Numbered from the stretch's first letter, positions 1 through 13,535 are shown. The stretch is 64,000 bases of DNA from Acanthochlamys bracteata (GCA_019914995.1 CM034131.1:6418501-6482500); one strand, 5' to 3'. Notes: a model not told the origin generated them from the letters alone. Numbers and translations are program-made.

Positions 1-1
1 C

Positions 2-1956
2 GAGGAATTTGCTTCTCATTACAGTGACCAGCTTTGTCAAGGGGTGAACAGCCATGCTTTGCCAATCCCTATGCGACCTCCTACTTTCAACCCTGGAGTT
101 CCTCTAGATGTTATAATGGCCAATCTTCTCCATGTTGGAGTTGCTAATACTGTCAATCAAAATCCTGATATGAATAGATCTCAGCAGCTTGTACCATCGG
201 ACAGGACAAACCCAAACATTGCTGCCATCTTGCCACTGAGTGAGGTAACTAACTGGAAGAGACTGACTTCCTTTAGGCAAAGCTAATGCGGTATATAAAT
301 TTCAAATATGTTACCGACAGCAAGACCAATTTATTTATATGCTTACAAGCATTGAACTTTTGAGAAGTCATGCTTCTCACAATGAACCTTTATAGTAAAT
401 GTTCAAAACTATGAATACTTCATCATTGCTGCAGGCTTTCCTATTGTTTTCGTGAATGCTTGTTGTTCAAACAATAATCTAGCCAGATATCAGTGTGTGC
501 ATTAATAGCTTGGACTGTGCACAACTTAAAAAATCTTTACAATCTTTATATTATGTGTTCTACATTAAATTTTATATCCAAATCTGGAAATAAATAAAAT
601 TCAAGGCTACTAGTACTGCACTATGTCCAGATAACTGGTCCTGGTCCAAGGGAGAAAATGTTGTTCTTTGATCCAGAAATTGTTCTTGAAAGCTGTACTA
701 AGTAAGACTGAGTATTTTGCTAGCTCTTCCCATACTAACCTCCCATAATTCTTAGAAAGAATTTCTGAGATACAAAGATTTACTTGATATCCAAGATAAT
801 AAAGAGCCACTTTGTGCCACGAAACAACATGTCGACATTCAGGAACAAATTTGTAGTGCGTTGCAATTTTTTTGTTACCAACATCCTTTCTTGTTTCAGA
901 ATGACGTAATTGATGCAAAGCAGATATCCAATGAGAGAGAAATTGAAGGAGTTTTTGCGAAAGGTGGTTCTGCAGCTGTGGATGTTAAACAGTCATGTTC
1001 TTCCAATGAAGATGCGACAAAAAAAAAGCTGGTAAGGATTTAAGGTCCACATACTTCATTGAATTTATCGAAATTGTTCAGTAAGAAAGGAAGATGTTCT
1101 CACAGGATGGAAACTTGAAGTCTCTTTTCTGAAATAGGATGTGAAAATATGCTATTGCCCTCTGAAAGTGAGAAAGACACTCACTTTATGAAGTGGTAAA
1201 TGGTAAAACGTATTTGTGAACTATCGTATAAGATAAAGCAGTGCCCACAAAGTATTCCATATATACATATTCCATATACGAACAATATATATATGAGAAG
1301 AAATTTCTAACATGAACATTGTACACTCTATAGCTATGACTAGATTGTAACGGTACTTCTCATTAAGTTTCCACCTTTTTCTTCTATTTGGTTCCACCAA
1401 TATCTGCATGGCCTTCTAGTTAATTGTTAAATACTATGACAATTGTTTTCTTTCATCTTTTCACTGGCTAAAATATTTCAGCTAGTAGAAAGCTACCTTA
1501 TCAGGTTTGTACAGTGTTCTCAGGACAAGACATTGCTCTTTATACTTCGTCACCACTCTAGGTTCTGGAACTCATATGGAAATTTTACTTTCCAATTGTA
1601 GTGAGAGAGCAAAGAATGGAATTAGTTTTTGAGAAAATTAGTTTTTGAGAAGTGCTGAACTATATCTGCCAACATGAGGCACTGTATTTTAATTTCTTTA
1701 GTGATATGGACCTAGCGAGATGCTTCCAAGTTTATCTTTTATTATGGCATCATACGTTACTCTTTAACAAACCAATTAGGGCAGAGTACTTCGATTTTTA
1801 TACAGCTCATGCTGGTATATACTTATTGTATGTATTATGCTGCCTTGTTTAGTAATGATACTATGATAGTCACTTCTGCAATGTACTCTAACATGAAATA
1901 TACATTGACAGGTAGATGAAGAACAAACAACTAACATCAAGGAGAATTCTGTCTGA
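2..1956 (+). CDS. 3' end of an unrecognised gene (partial, last three exons)
   Basis: Three exons can be read at 2-244, 900-1031 and 1912-1956. Each is joined by GT-AG introns in phase 0 and they end in TGA at 1954-1956. They encode about 138 C-terminal residues beginning EEFASHYSDQLCQG. The chain is rich in Asn, Ser, Glu and Lys, with no membrane segment and no motif I recognise; the last exon (VDEEQTTNIKENSV) is acidic. The 5' part lies outside the window, so domain content and function cannot be given. The exon chain is supported by consistent phase and good splice sites (GAG/gtaact, ttgtttcag/AAT, CTG/gtaagg, ttgacag/GTA). The gene converges on the LEA-like gene at 2367-3111. A homology search with the joined exons would name it. 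Confidence 0.55.
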
Positions 1957-2366
1957 CTTAGCCTCAAAGTGAAATCCTCATCATGAATGGCTACAGACAG
2001 GTTTCTTTCCGTTTCCTGGGAAGATAAAATATTTCTTCCTGAAGAAAATTTATGAGTATCAATATGAACTCACTTGTATTTCGCGAAAAAACTCTTATCT
2101 AGTACTGCTTGTTTGAACCAGTCCTTAAGTGTTGTATGCTGTTTCTGCATTAAATCCAGGAAAAGCATCTTAGTTTGTGCCTAGTTCTTTTCTTTCTTGT
2201 GAAACACCAGTTACACTGCATTGACAACCATGCATTGTGTATCAAAGCATTTCATATGTTCTCATACAACCTTTCATAGCCTGCAGTAGTTATTTCTTCT
2301 AACAACCGCCTTTATTTGCAGTGCTCCTTAATTTACATAGCAAGAAGGGTATTCATGAAAACCATC

Positions 2367-3111
2367 TTACTGGTTACCTTTTTTGTCATCTGTCTTCTCT
2401 CCCATCTTACCTGCAGGAGCATCTCTGAGCCCTTCAATCATCTCACCAACCTTCGCACCTTCACGATCTTCATGCATTATCTTACTTGTTGTCTGAGTGA
2501 AGTCCCTTGCAGTGTTGGCAGCCTCTTCAGCTCCTCCTTTAGCTGTATCTTTTGCTTCTTTTGTCGCACCACTTACATGCTTCATGTCTATATCGGAGCT
2601 TGTACCATGTTTGTTGACATCAGTTCTGTTAGTCATATCCTCTGCTGAATCCATGGCACCCTTTGCAACATCTGCAACTTCTTTCACAGCACCTTTCATG
2701 TCTTTTGAATCATCTGTAGAGATTGAGTGTGCCTGAAGAAAACAGGAAAGAATTGAGGGATGATTGACACGTATAACAACTTTGAGATGAATTGTTAGCA
2801 CCGAGGAGATAATCAGTAACCCTTCTGAAGCATGATGAAGGCCGGTGAATGGCGCAACCGAGAGGAGATAGAGATGGCTCTTTAGAGAGGAAACACAGTA
2901 GTGAAGTTGCTAAAGTTAACGATTTTGAGATCTACTTCATGCAGCATATTTCCATGATTTTCTTTTCTTAAAAACCAACCTGAGTTAGTTGCATGGAGAA
3001 GGGCACGGCTGCTCTGTTCTGGAAACCATTACTGAAGTAGCACGAACGAGCAGATGCTGCCATGGAGCGCGAGACAAATCTAAGAAGAGCTCTTTGCTGA
3101 CCTCCCGCCAT
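2367..3111 (-). CDS. LEA-like protein with probable mitochondrial presequence
   Basis: Two exons on the minus strand, 3111-2980 and 2732-2367, joined in phase 0 (CAG/gttggttt, tcttcag/GCACAC), encode 165 residues. The N-terminus (MAGGQQRALLRFVSRSMAAS...) is basic, Ser/Ala-rich and free of acidic residues, typical of a mitochondrial or plastid targeting peptide. The second exon is hydrophilic and made of repeated Lys-Asp/Ala units such as VKEVADVAKGAMDSAED, TKEAKDTAKGGAEEAANTA and EGLRDAPAGKMGEKTDDKKG. This is the amphipathic-helix pattern of group 3-type late embryogenesis abundant proteins, which protect membranes and proteins during drying. Such proteins are usually unfolded in water and become helical on desiccation. 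The family call is by composition and repeat pattern; organelle targeting is inference. Confidence 0.75.
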
Positions 3112-4063
3112 GTTGTTTCAAACTTTCAATCACCAAACCTTCCGTGTAACCAGATTCCGCTATTTCTATTTGCTGTGGTTCTTCAAACAGAACATGAACT
3201 CGATCAGCCGTGTAAGAACTTGTTCTTCTGCAATAAAAGGATTGGTCCTTACAGAGCAGGTGGAGCGTGATTTCGGGACACCTGCATGGGTAGAAGAACA
3301 CGTCTTGAATGTTACCGGCCACCGCGGCAACTAGAAGGTCATCTTGGCTTAATCTCAATCCGCTTAATTGATGGGCCCCAAATAGAGAGCCCGGCCTAAG
3401 AATTAAAACTAAGCTCAGTCTTTCTCTTTTCCAAAGTTTTTGGAACCCTTTAATTAAAAAATTAAAAAAAACTAAATAACTGAGTTAGATTTATATTGTT
3501 AACTACAATTTTAGAAGATTCTATCCTAATGAACTTTATGTTACATTAAATAATTTCCTAACTTCAACAAGTACAATTATCCTATTTTATTGATTTAATC
3601 GAAACTTATATTTCCAATCTGAAATGCTACAATGTGGTGATCAACATTTTTTTCTTCGAGGATGAAAGTGTGGATCTCTTCAAACTAAAATTATCACAAA
3701 GAAACATAGCTTGCAATTTATGCAAAATCTTTTTGGACCCACGTTAATGAATTATTGAAATTGAAACCCCATCATTGTTTTTAGTTTTCTGATTATTATT
3801 TTTTTGCTTCCAAAGCCAAGCCAAGCCAGAGTCGGACACCGTCCGGTAGAACTAGCTTAACGATTCCTTCCCTGCCAACTCATCCACCTTTCCTTGCGGC
3901 AAAACAAAAGCATTCCAGCTCCGCTCTTTCAGTCTTCTCTCTTTCTTTTCTCGATCTTATTCTTCCATTCAATTCGATTCGATCTCCAAATGATTTCTTA
4001 ATCTTCCCTTCTTGGCATTTTATTTACCGAAAACGAAAATCTTTTGTTTCTGATTTTGATTTA
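3112..4063. promoter_or_regulatory. Divergent promoter region between LEA-like gene and KUP7
   Basis: No coding exon is visible. On the LEA-like side, at about 3371-3396, a GGGCCC and an AGCCCGGCC motif occur (site II-like TGGGCY elements). On the KUP7 side a pyrimidine-rich stretch (about 3920-4063, many CTTTCT and TCTTCC runs) looks like the 5' untranslated leader. No clear TATA box could be assigned to either gene. Confidence 0.4.
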
Positions 4064-7000
4064 ATGGCGGAAGGTAGCTCAGGAGGAGGGAGGGCGAGTG
4101 GAAGCGGTGGGTCTTTGAAGAAATCAGACTCAACGGAGTCGCGATGGGTTTTTCAAGGCGATGATGAAGGAGATGAGGAGTTCGACGGCGACGATGAGCG
4201 ATCTCTACGGTCGTCGTCGCGCGCGAGCTTTGATTCAGAAGAGGATGATGATGGTGGACGGCATCGGCTTATTCGTACCGGCCCGAGAATCGATTCCTTT
4301 GACGTTGAGGCACTTGAGGTACCTGGCGCACATCGACACGATTATGAGGTATGGAATTGGGTTCTCTAGGTGGAGTTCTTTCATGCTGCTGCGGTGATTT
4401 TATTAGAAATTTTATGCCTGCTTATGTTGCTTGATGAGGATTGCATAGAGGATGTGCTGGTTTATGAGGTATAAAAGAAAGTGTATGAGATATAAATATG
4501 AAATATTAGTAGAGTAAATATATGAGCTGAAGGATTACTCAGGCATGATGCTGTGAAATGAAAATGCTGATTGGTCGGTAATTGTGGATGTTCTACAGCA
4601 AAAGGGGATATGGAGCCTTGCTATACCGACATCAATATTTTGAATCTGCACACTAGCTTTTCAATGCAATCAGATTATCATGCTTTCTGTTAGCCCTGAA
4701 TGCTTGTCATTTCTTTGTGGTGAGAATTTGTGTTTACTGCTTTAATTTTTCTAAGTAAATAATATCCTGCCAAATGGCCAAAACTTAATTCTGAATACAA
4801 GACAAACGAAAGTAGCAGTTTTCTGCCGGTGCAGCACAAGGTTGTCTTTTTTTTTGTGGTGGATTTAGCCAAGTCCACTTTCTTCAACATGCTTCCTGGC
4901 TCAGGAAAACTCTTCACGTGGCCTATTCCTATGCAGCCCTGTAGTTTATGATGATGCAGATCCTGCTAAGCAGGTGTTTAAGATTTATTGTAGCCCAAAG
5001 CTCCTAGCGTCAGTGGCTGTCTGGGTTAAGAATCTTTTTGTTGCGTGGTGCATCAACACCAATATGAGGTGAAGAGATGGAAGGGTTGTCTTGAGATCGT
5101 TGGTGAGCATTAACCATACAGAGTTCATGCAATGAAATGACCACACATGAGTTCAATAGTCACTTTTTTCGGTTTAAGAGATGGAACTTAATAGTGAATG
5201 TGAAAGAATGAAAGGATAGGTCAAAGACTTAATGATCCACTGGATCTCCTTTGGAGCCTGGTTCGTGAGTTCACTGTAAAGGGGCACTAATTGCTGCAAG
5301 ATGTTGTTTATCATAAAGTTTCTTTTGCGATTTTGATTTTGATTTAATATATATTGTTGTTATTAAAGGTAATGCAGCACCTTTAAATATAGCACATGAG
5401 TTTTACTTCTGAAGCTTCGTACTTATTTGCAGGAGTTTAATTTGGGCAGGAATATTCTACTCACTCTTCAAACTCTCGGTGTTGTATTTGGTGATATTGG
5501 AATAAGTCCATTGTATACATTTGATGTGATGTTCAACAAGTATCCAATCAATGCGAAGAAAGATGTTCTTGGAGCACTCTCTTTAGTTTTGTATACTTTG
5601 ATTTTGATACCGCTTGTGAAGTATACCCTCATTGTTCTCTGGGGCAACGATGATGGTGAAGGTATGTTGATGTCTTCTTGGTATTTCCTTCTAAAATTGG
5701 TTTAGGGCTTCTGTTTATTTGGATCCTGACTTTTCAATTTTCCACCATCTCTAATCGCGTTAGGAGGTACATTTGCTTTGTATTCATTGATATGTAGAAA
5801 TGCAAAAGCCAGTCTTCTTCCAAACCAATTGCCTTCTGATGCTCGTATATCAAGTTTTCGGCTTAAGGTGCCTTCAGCAGAGCTTGAAAGGTCTCTGAAA
5901 ATCAAAGAACGCCTAGAGTCCTCACTGACGCTTAAGAAGCTGCTCTTAATGTTGGTATTGTTTGGCACTTCAATGGTGATAGCTGATGGAGTTGTAACAC
6001 CAGCAATGTCTGGTAGGTAAATGAGCTTTTACTTGGATAGTGTCACTTGTTGGTGTACTACTGATTGAGAACCTACTCTCTTTCTTATTTTCTTATGGTA
6101 TTTTCATTCTATAATCAATGTTGTCCGCACTATTTCACCATGCAGTTATGTCAGCTGTGAATGGCTTGAAGTTTGGGTTATCTAGTGTCAATGAAGGTAA
6201 TGCCAGGACTTCGATATATACTTCAAAATGTTTATTCCTTTCAACAAATGGACTTTTATGTAGGTTTCTTCCAAAGAGTCAGATATCTTGTTACTGTAAA
6301 TACTTTTTTACCATGTTCTTTATAGTCAATATGTGTCAGTTGGAAAATAATTTGTATTTGCAATTTGGAAATCTTGTACTAGTCTACACAGTGAATCAGG
6401 CAATCTTTCTAGGATTTACTTCCGAAGAACCAAAGGGGTTCTTTGGTAAGTAAATTTTAACAAAACCATTTTTTTCTAAAATTAGTTTTTACAAATATTA
6501 TTGTTTGTTTCTTTCTAAAAAGTGGTTTTGGTAAAACTTCATTCCTTATAAAAACTCTAGAATCAAGTTTTAGCAAAAAGCTTTAGTAGTAGTTTGTACA
6601 AAAAAACTTGTTTTAGGAATTTACAACTGGTTGAGGAAAAAGGCAGGCCTTATTTATCAAATACCACCTGCGGGAATGACCTGGTCAATACTGAAGTCGT
6701 AGTGATTGAGTAAGGATGATATAGAACATGAGTTTTAAGTTGTCACTGTCTGTTGCCTGTAGATATCTTTGCTAACTACTTACTGTAGACTTTGTTTCTC
6801 TAATGATGCAAATTATGTATGTTTGCCTATTGGGGACTTGCTTATTCTAGCCAGTTAATTGTGTTTAACTTTACCTTTTTGCAGGAGAAGTGGTAATGAT
6901 CACAGCTGCATTGCTTGTGGTCTTATTTAGTGTACAGAGATTCGGAACAAGTAAAGTTGGACTTGCAGTAGGTCCTGCTTTATTCATATGGTTTTGTTCA

Positions 7001-10000
7001 CTAGGAGGAATTGGTATATACAACCTTACAAAATATGGCACTACAGTTTTGATGGCTTTCAACCCTGTTTACATCTATCATTATTTTAATAGAAGTCCAG
7101 CACAGGCTTTTATGTCGCTTGGTGGTTGTATTTTGTGTGCAACAGGTAAGGTAACATTTAGTTGCTGAAGACCTTGCTCTTTCATTCAAAAATCTGGAGA
7201 ATAGTCATATCTGATACTATCTCCGTTAACTTTGGTGCTTTTTTACTTCAAACTTGACAACTGGCTTCTTTTAGGTTCTGAGGCAATGTTTGCAGACCTT
7301 TGCTATTTCTCTGTGACGTCTGTTCAGGTAAAACGTGAAATTGAAGTATATCTGTTCTGATTGTATGAAAGTTGATCCTGAGCTTATGATGATGTTTTTG
7401 GCATTTATGGATGTTGGCATTCTATTGCAGCTTACATTTGTATTTCTAGTACTTCCTTGCCTCTTGTTGGGGTACCTAGGCCAGGCTGCATTTCTTTTAG
7501 AGAATCTCAGTCAATCAGAGCAGGTCTTTTTCTCATCTGTGCCGGGTAAGTTCACAAACTGTATAGTTTATTCATGATTTCCCAAATTATTTTAACTTCT
7601 CAAGTAACTGCTTGCCATACTAGGTGATCAGAATTTTCACATGTACTGACAGCAGACTGTTACTTACATTATTAGGTTTAGTTGTGAATTTTGCTTTCAG
7701 ATTGGCGGCGATAACTTGATTTTTTTGTCATGAAATGACATTATCTGTCTCTAGGTAGTGCTTTCTGGCCAGTTGTAATTATTGCCAATGTGGCTGCATT
7801 AATTTCGAGTCGAGCAATGACAACAGCTACATTCTCATGCATAAAACAATCAACTGCCCTTGGTTGCTTTCCTCGTCTCAAGATCATCCACACATCTCGG
7901 AAGTTCATGGGTCAAATATATATACCAGTCATAAACTGGTTTCTCCTTGTCTTATGTCTGGGTTTTGTTGCCAGCTTTGGGAGCATAAATGAGATCGGCA
8001 ATGCATATGGTATAGTTTCTGCTGTCATTCTTTTAACATATTCTTTTCACTACGGGTGACTATGATTTTCTCCATCCTTTTGAAGGATAACCATTCATGT
8101 GCAAATATATTGATTGAAAAGTCTAAGTTAGCCTTGTCATGGGAACCAGATTTGGTATATCAAGGTTTGTTGAGAGATACGCGCAGGTTATCCACTTAAA
8201 ATTAACTTTTTTCCTTGCACACCTTTCAGCTGTTTCTGCACAACTATACCTGTACCAACACTTTGGATGACCTCCAAAATTTCCTCAAACTGTCTGATAC
8301 CATTTCTCTGTAGGAAAATGCACTTGAGACTATGACCTTTTTGGTTGAGGATGAGAGAAAGATGCCTAAGTCGTGCTAAATCCTTGATAACCAAATTAAG
8401 TTTAACTATGCTATTGGTTTGGACTTTTCTGTAGTCTTTATTGCTCATTCATAAATAATGCTGTCTCCCTCACCAAGAAAGATGAGGTGGTAGTCAGAGG
8501 AGATTCCAACTTTTTCGTACTCGCGACTTCTTTATACACTGAAATCAGTAAGCAGCCCTCTGAGCACACAAGTTAACTAACAGGGTCCTCATACATGTAT
8601 ACTTGATATTCTCCAAAGAAAAGTTTTGTAAATGCTACACGACTTTAAAGTTAAATGCTTCTGTCATTAGATCATTACCTATTACTGAACTTGGGAATGA
8701 GAGACACGTCAAGACTGTATGAAGGAGAACCATCATAATATCTGCATCTCGTGTTCTATTTTTGCTATATTTTGTTTATTCACTCTCTTTCTATTGTCCT
8801 TACCTTGTCTTTATATCATTTCCTTCTTTGTTGTGTGCTGTTGCCTAATGGAGGATCTGTTCTGCAGGCATTGCTGAACTGGGTGTCATGATTATGACAA
8901 CAATACTGGTGACCATCATTATGCTCTTGATATGGCAAATAAATATCGTACTTGTGTTTCTGTTTGTTTCTTTCTTTCTGGGTGTAGAGTTACTTTTCTT
9001 CTCTTCAGTTTTGGCTGGCATTGGGGACGGAAGTTGGGTTTTGCTGGTTCTTGCAGCAGTCATGTTCATGATAATGTATATATGGAATCATGGAAGTAAG
9101 CTGAAGTATGAAACTGAAGTCAAGCAAAAGTTGTCAATGGATTTGTTATTGCAATTAGGCAGCAATCTTGGTACTGTTAGAGCTCCTGGTATTGGTCTAA
9201 TCTACAATGAATTGGTCAAAGGAATACCTGCAATATTTGGCCATTTCCTGACTACTCTTCCTGCTATTCATTCTATGATCATTTTTGTGTGCATAAAGTA
9301 TGTGCCAGTTCCTGTCGTTCCTCAAAATGAGAGATTTCTTTTTCGACGTGTCTGCCCAAAGAGCTTTCACATGTTCCGTTGTATTGCTAGGTACGGTCAG
9401 CTGACAAGTAATCTGCTTTACATACATACTCTCCGTAAGCTTGCATGTTACTGCTTTTTAAAGTTTGCAGTAAAATAATTAAACCAATGTGTAAACTGAA
9501 AATGGTTCACTAACTTTGCATGAGAATTTGGATGAATTCGCAATTTTGCTCAGCGTTATTGAGCTAAAAACTTTGAATCTAGTCATACGCATGTTCTTAC
9601 TACATATATTAAAACATGATAACTTCTTTTCGAAAGTAGATTTTCAGTTACAGTAGGTAGATAACTTCTTTTCTTTTTCTGCGTGCTGCAGATATGGCTA
9701 CAAGGATGTGCGCAAGGAAAATCATCAAACTTTTGAACAGCTTCTGATTGATAGCCTCGAGAAGTTTATTCGTCGAGAAGCTCAAGAGCGTTCCTTGGAG
9801 AGTGATGGGGACGACAACTCTGATGAGGAAGAGGAGTCATCTACGAGGATTCTTGTGGTACCTAATGGTAGCGTATATTCTCTTGGAGCTCCTCTGCTAC
9901 ACGACTATTCTGATCTTGCGAATCCAAGTTCTGAAGCAAGTACTTCCTTCAAGGAGGGTCAAGATGACACCTCGTCTGATTCAGGACAGAGCCTTGAGAA

Positions 10001-10214
10001 GGAGCTTTCTTTTATACACAGTGCCAAGGAGTCTGGTGTTGTTTACTTGCTTGGGCATGGCGATATCCGGGCTAGGAAAGATTCTTGGTTCATCAAAAAG
10101 CTAGTGATAAATTATTTCTATTCCTTCTTGAGAAGAAACTGTAGGAGAGGAATTGCAACATTGAGTGTTCCCCACACAAACTTGATGCAGGTTGGAATGA
10201 CATACATGGTGTGA
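4064..10214 (+). CDS. KUP7: HAK/KUP/KT potassium transporter, KUP7 type
   Basis: Ten exons: 4064-4348, 5433-5661, 5764-6012, 6146-6196, 6885-7145, 7275-7327, 7431-7545, 7755-8009, 8868-9390 and 9692-10214. All junctions are GT-AG and in phase, giving 847 residues, close to Arabidopsis KUP7 (858). KUP transporters are K+/H+ symporters of plant plasma or internal membranes; Arabidopsis KUP7 acts in root K+ uptake and xylem loading. Visible features: an acidic cytosolic N-terminus (residues 1-95, with RLIRTGPRIDSFDVEALEVP); the TM1 signature TLGVVFGDIGISPLYTF (residues 109-125); GEGGTFALYSLI; multiple hydrophobic segments; KYVPVPVVPQNERFLFRR; and a cytosolic tail ending VINYFYSFLRRNCRRG...GMTYMV. 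The start is the first ATG after a pyrimidine-rich leader and matches the family N-terminus. One oddity: residue 119 is Ile where the family motif GDxGTSPLY has Thr. Confidence 0.95.
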
Positions 10215-13200
10215 AAAAGTTTCAAGTAGCATCTCCCAGAAGGGGTATTGCCTTCCAGCTTCAAACCCCAATGAGTTAGAAGATTGGGTGTCCGGAAAAG
10301 TGTGGAGGTAACAAATGGGATTTAGTGAAGGTAACAGACAGGTGTCTGATAGTGGCCTTGAAGCCAACAGCAAAGAGATTGTTGAAGAAGATTACATTTC
10401 CATGCTGGAAGGCTGGACTAGCAACATTGCTCGTCCTCATTGTATGCCCCATTGGTGGTAATTTTGAACTTGTAGGATGCCTCCGCAGCGGAACTGCTTT
10501 CAAATAGATGCAGACGACCTGCGTATATATTTTTCTCCAGGATAGTTTGTAGTAAATGGATATGCTGCAGAAAGGTCAAGCGCAAACAGCTTCATGTATA
10601 AGTCAATTTTTTGAGCATCATGTATATTGCAATATGTTTTTATAGTCAGCACTAGTTGGAAAGTTGACATCGGATTTTAGGGTTCATCAAAAGAGTGAAA
10701 GGGCAGGATCATCTTGTTGGTATGATCATCATTGTGATAGATGTTGCTACTAGCGGACCTTGTTTTTTGGCTTTCAGTGTTTTGAATGATTGTTTGAGTA
10801 GATTGTGATTGATATATGGTGTATGATTTCTTTGAGAATTCTGATAAGACGGACTGTATTTGTCATGGAACAAATGTGAGAGCTATGCATCAAGGTGTAG
10901 CTCTTCATGGACTTTTCAGATGTTTGTTTGTGTTTGTGGCCAATGCTCAAGCTACTTGTATTAGTCCTTATGGATGTCTATTCATTATTGTTTAGGAATA
11001 GAATCCATTGTGCGAACAGGAACCAATTTGGGTTCATTTGAAAGCTTATGGCGTGCCGTCTGCTACAACTTTGTTTGTGCGTTACCTTTTAAGCACTCTA
11101 GTTAAAAAAAGTTTCCGCTCAAGTTGAATTTGTCCCTATCCATGTTCTATTCAGTCTGTTACGTAGAGAAGTTTACATGAGTAGATATAGTTCAACTTTG
11201 AGTATGTAGATTTTGGGCATAATGTGTTCAGCAGAAATGTCAAAACAAGAACAGGTAAACAGAGGATGGATAGCCGTTAATCAGATTTTTTTTTCTGCAT
11301 GAAGACATCTTTGATCTCTGCATTCTGTTTCTATTTTATTTACTTTTTATTAGCCTGTTTTCCTTTCTTCCCTTTTCGTCCACGGTTCTAATGTCTCCAT
11401 TGTCAATCAAAGATAAGAAGTTACATGATGTGGTCTACAATTTCCATTGCACTGATTTATTCGGTCATGCAGTAGTGCATTACGGTTACATTTTTACAAA
11501 ACTACCTATTTACAGATTACATTTCACTTGCTCTGTAACGTTAAAATAAGGTTTAGATTATATAATACCATCCATGTGGCTCGAAAATATTCTGTACATA
11601 TTAGTTAGAAACAAAATGGAATAAAATGAGAAGAGGAAGAAGTTGCGTGAAGACCTACCTGCTCTTGAAGTTGCTATTCTAGAAAGAGAAGTAAATGTCA
11701 ACGAAATTCTGAAAGATTCTAAAACCACATAGATTGAAGATGGAAGCAGTTGACCGACGCCAAAACAAAAACATCACTGTTTCTGTTCTGTTCTCTAGTG
11801 TAGCTTTTTCCTTCTATTCTATTCTTTATAATTCTATTCTGTGCCTTGCATTTGATTCCTGCAACTGTTCTTGTTGCTTGTTTACCAAACTGTCTCACAT
11901 GAATTTTAGTTGCATTCTTATAGTTATCTTCTCTGGCTTTTTCTTCATATATTGATAATGAGAAAATGCCAAAGGACAGACTTCAAACTTCATTCTGTAG
12001 ACTAACCCAACTAATTAATAACTCATACTAAGAAAAGGAAGTATAACTATATATATGATAAACTTTATTCTGAGCCTTAGTCAAACAAGATTGATTCTTT
12101 CTTTTGTAGTTGTTGAACACAAAATTAATAAATCTTTGACATATTAAGAGATTTTCCTCAAACTGTTTCATAATCCCACGGAATAACATTATGTGTCCAA
12201 AGTTCAACATGGACGAAAAGCATCTTCAAGAAAACAAAATAATTCAGCATAACAAAATCGTCACGCAACAAGAATTTAGTAATAGACAATCAAGCTGCAA
12301 ATTTCGTCCCACATTGTTTTCTAACGCTCTTTTTGGTCTTTATAAGTTCTACAAAATTTACCTACTATTTTAAAAGTTTTAGATTGAAGATTCAGACTTT
12401 TAACATAGTATCTGAGCTCCTAAACAAAGACCAATAAGCCCTTTATCAAACAGGTGACGGCATGATGTATGTCAATGCTTGACTTAAGTGTGAGTGTTAA
12501 TTAGACGAGTTTCGTCCACATTATTAGTATAGCATTTTCTTTTGGTCTTTTATAAGTTCCGAGCAACTTCACCGTTTCCACTAAAGTTTTGGATTAAATA
12601 TCTAGACTTCTAACAACTCTCACAGGAATCATATAATCGATTCAATCTGTTATTATATATGATGGAAACTTGGTTGCTATTTGTTGTATTCATAGTGTAC
12701 CGAGCATATAACATTTTGATCACGTTCTCGATACCTAACACAAGGACACCATGTCAGTGATGTATAGGACCAAACATTAATATTACGAAGATTAGTGAAG
12801 GGAATGAAATTAAAGTAGCTCATTGTACGTAATTAATTAATCTAGATAGATATATGTGGGTGGAAAGATACCCACCCTGTTCGCCACCAACTGAACATGC
12901 AGCAAAAATAATCGAAATGCAACCATAATATTTGAAAGTGACGAATATCAAACACCATGTTTAGTATATTTGGCGCGATTTCTCAATAATTATCAATTAT
13001 TTTTTATTTTATAATTGTGAATAATTTTTTTATAATAATTATAGAATTTATTTAGAATTTTAAAAAGTACTAAAAATAATTTTATCATAATTTTAATTTA
13101 AAAATAAAAATATTATTTATTTTAGGAAAACTTTAATTTATAATGACTTTCAGAACATTTTTTAAAAATAGCAAAATTGATTAACTTTCCAATGGTCCCA

Positions 13201-13336
13201 TTCTGTATACATATGTCATTATATGCATGGGGACCTGATCAAAGACGCATGCAGTTTTTTTAGGCTTTGAAAAAACACTTCGGTGTTTGCTCGAGGGACG
13301 GCCACGGCCGATAACCCGTATCTTTGTCGGCCTCAC
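10215..13336. other. KUP7 3' flank and AT-rich intergenic DNA, no gene seen
   Basis: The first several hundred bases are presumably the KUP7 3' untranslated region. Beyond that I see no exon chain. A 35-codon coding-like stretch near 11615-11731 (KKLREDLPALEVAILEREV...) ends in a stop and has no recognisable partner exons. A strongly AT-rich block with long A and T runs covers about 12975-13180. Confidence 0.5.
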
Positions 13337-13339
13337 TAA

Positions 13340-13532
13340 GGGTGTGTTTTTTTCACACTGAAAGTGATTTTTTTTATATAAAATTATTATTAACTTATTT
13401 TTTATTTAAAAAAATAAAAAATTATTTTTAACTTATTTTTAATATATTATTTTCAATAATATTATCTCTAAAAATTTACTTCTAAGAACTCAATTTTAAA
13501 ACATTTACTTCTAAAACTAAAAAAACGCACCC
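13340..13532. mobile_element. Tourist-like (PIF/Harbinger) MITE with TAA target duplication
   Basis: The element starts GGGTGTGTTTTTTT and ends AAAAAAACGCACCC, an inverted pair with one mismatch. It is flanked on both sides by TAA (13337-13339 and 13533-13535). A 3-bp TWA duplication and GGGTGYGTTT ends are diagnostic of Tourist-type MITEs mobilised by PIF/Harbinger transposases. The 193-bp body is AT-rich and non-coding. Confidence 0.85.
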
Positions 13533-13535
13533 TAA

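Noticed and set aside
11615..11731. Coding-like stretch KKLREDLPALEVAILEREV
   Set aside because: It is only about 35 codons, has no start, splice partner or recognisable family, and lies in AT-rich intergenic DNA.
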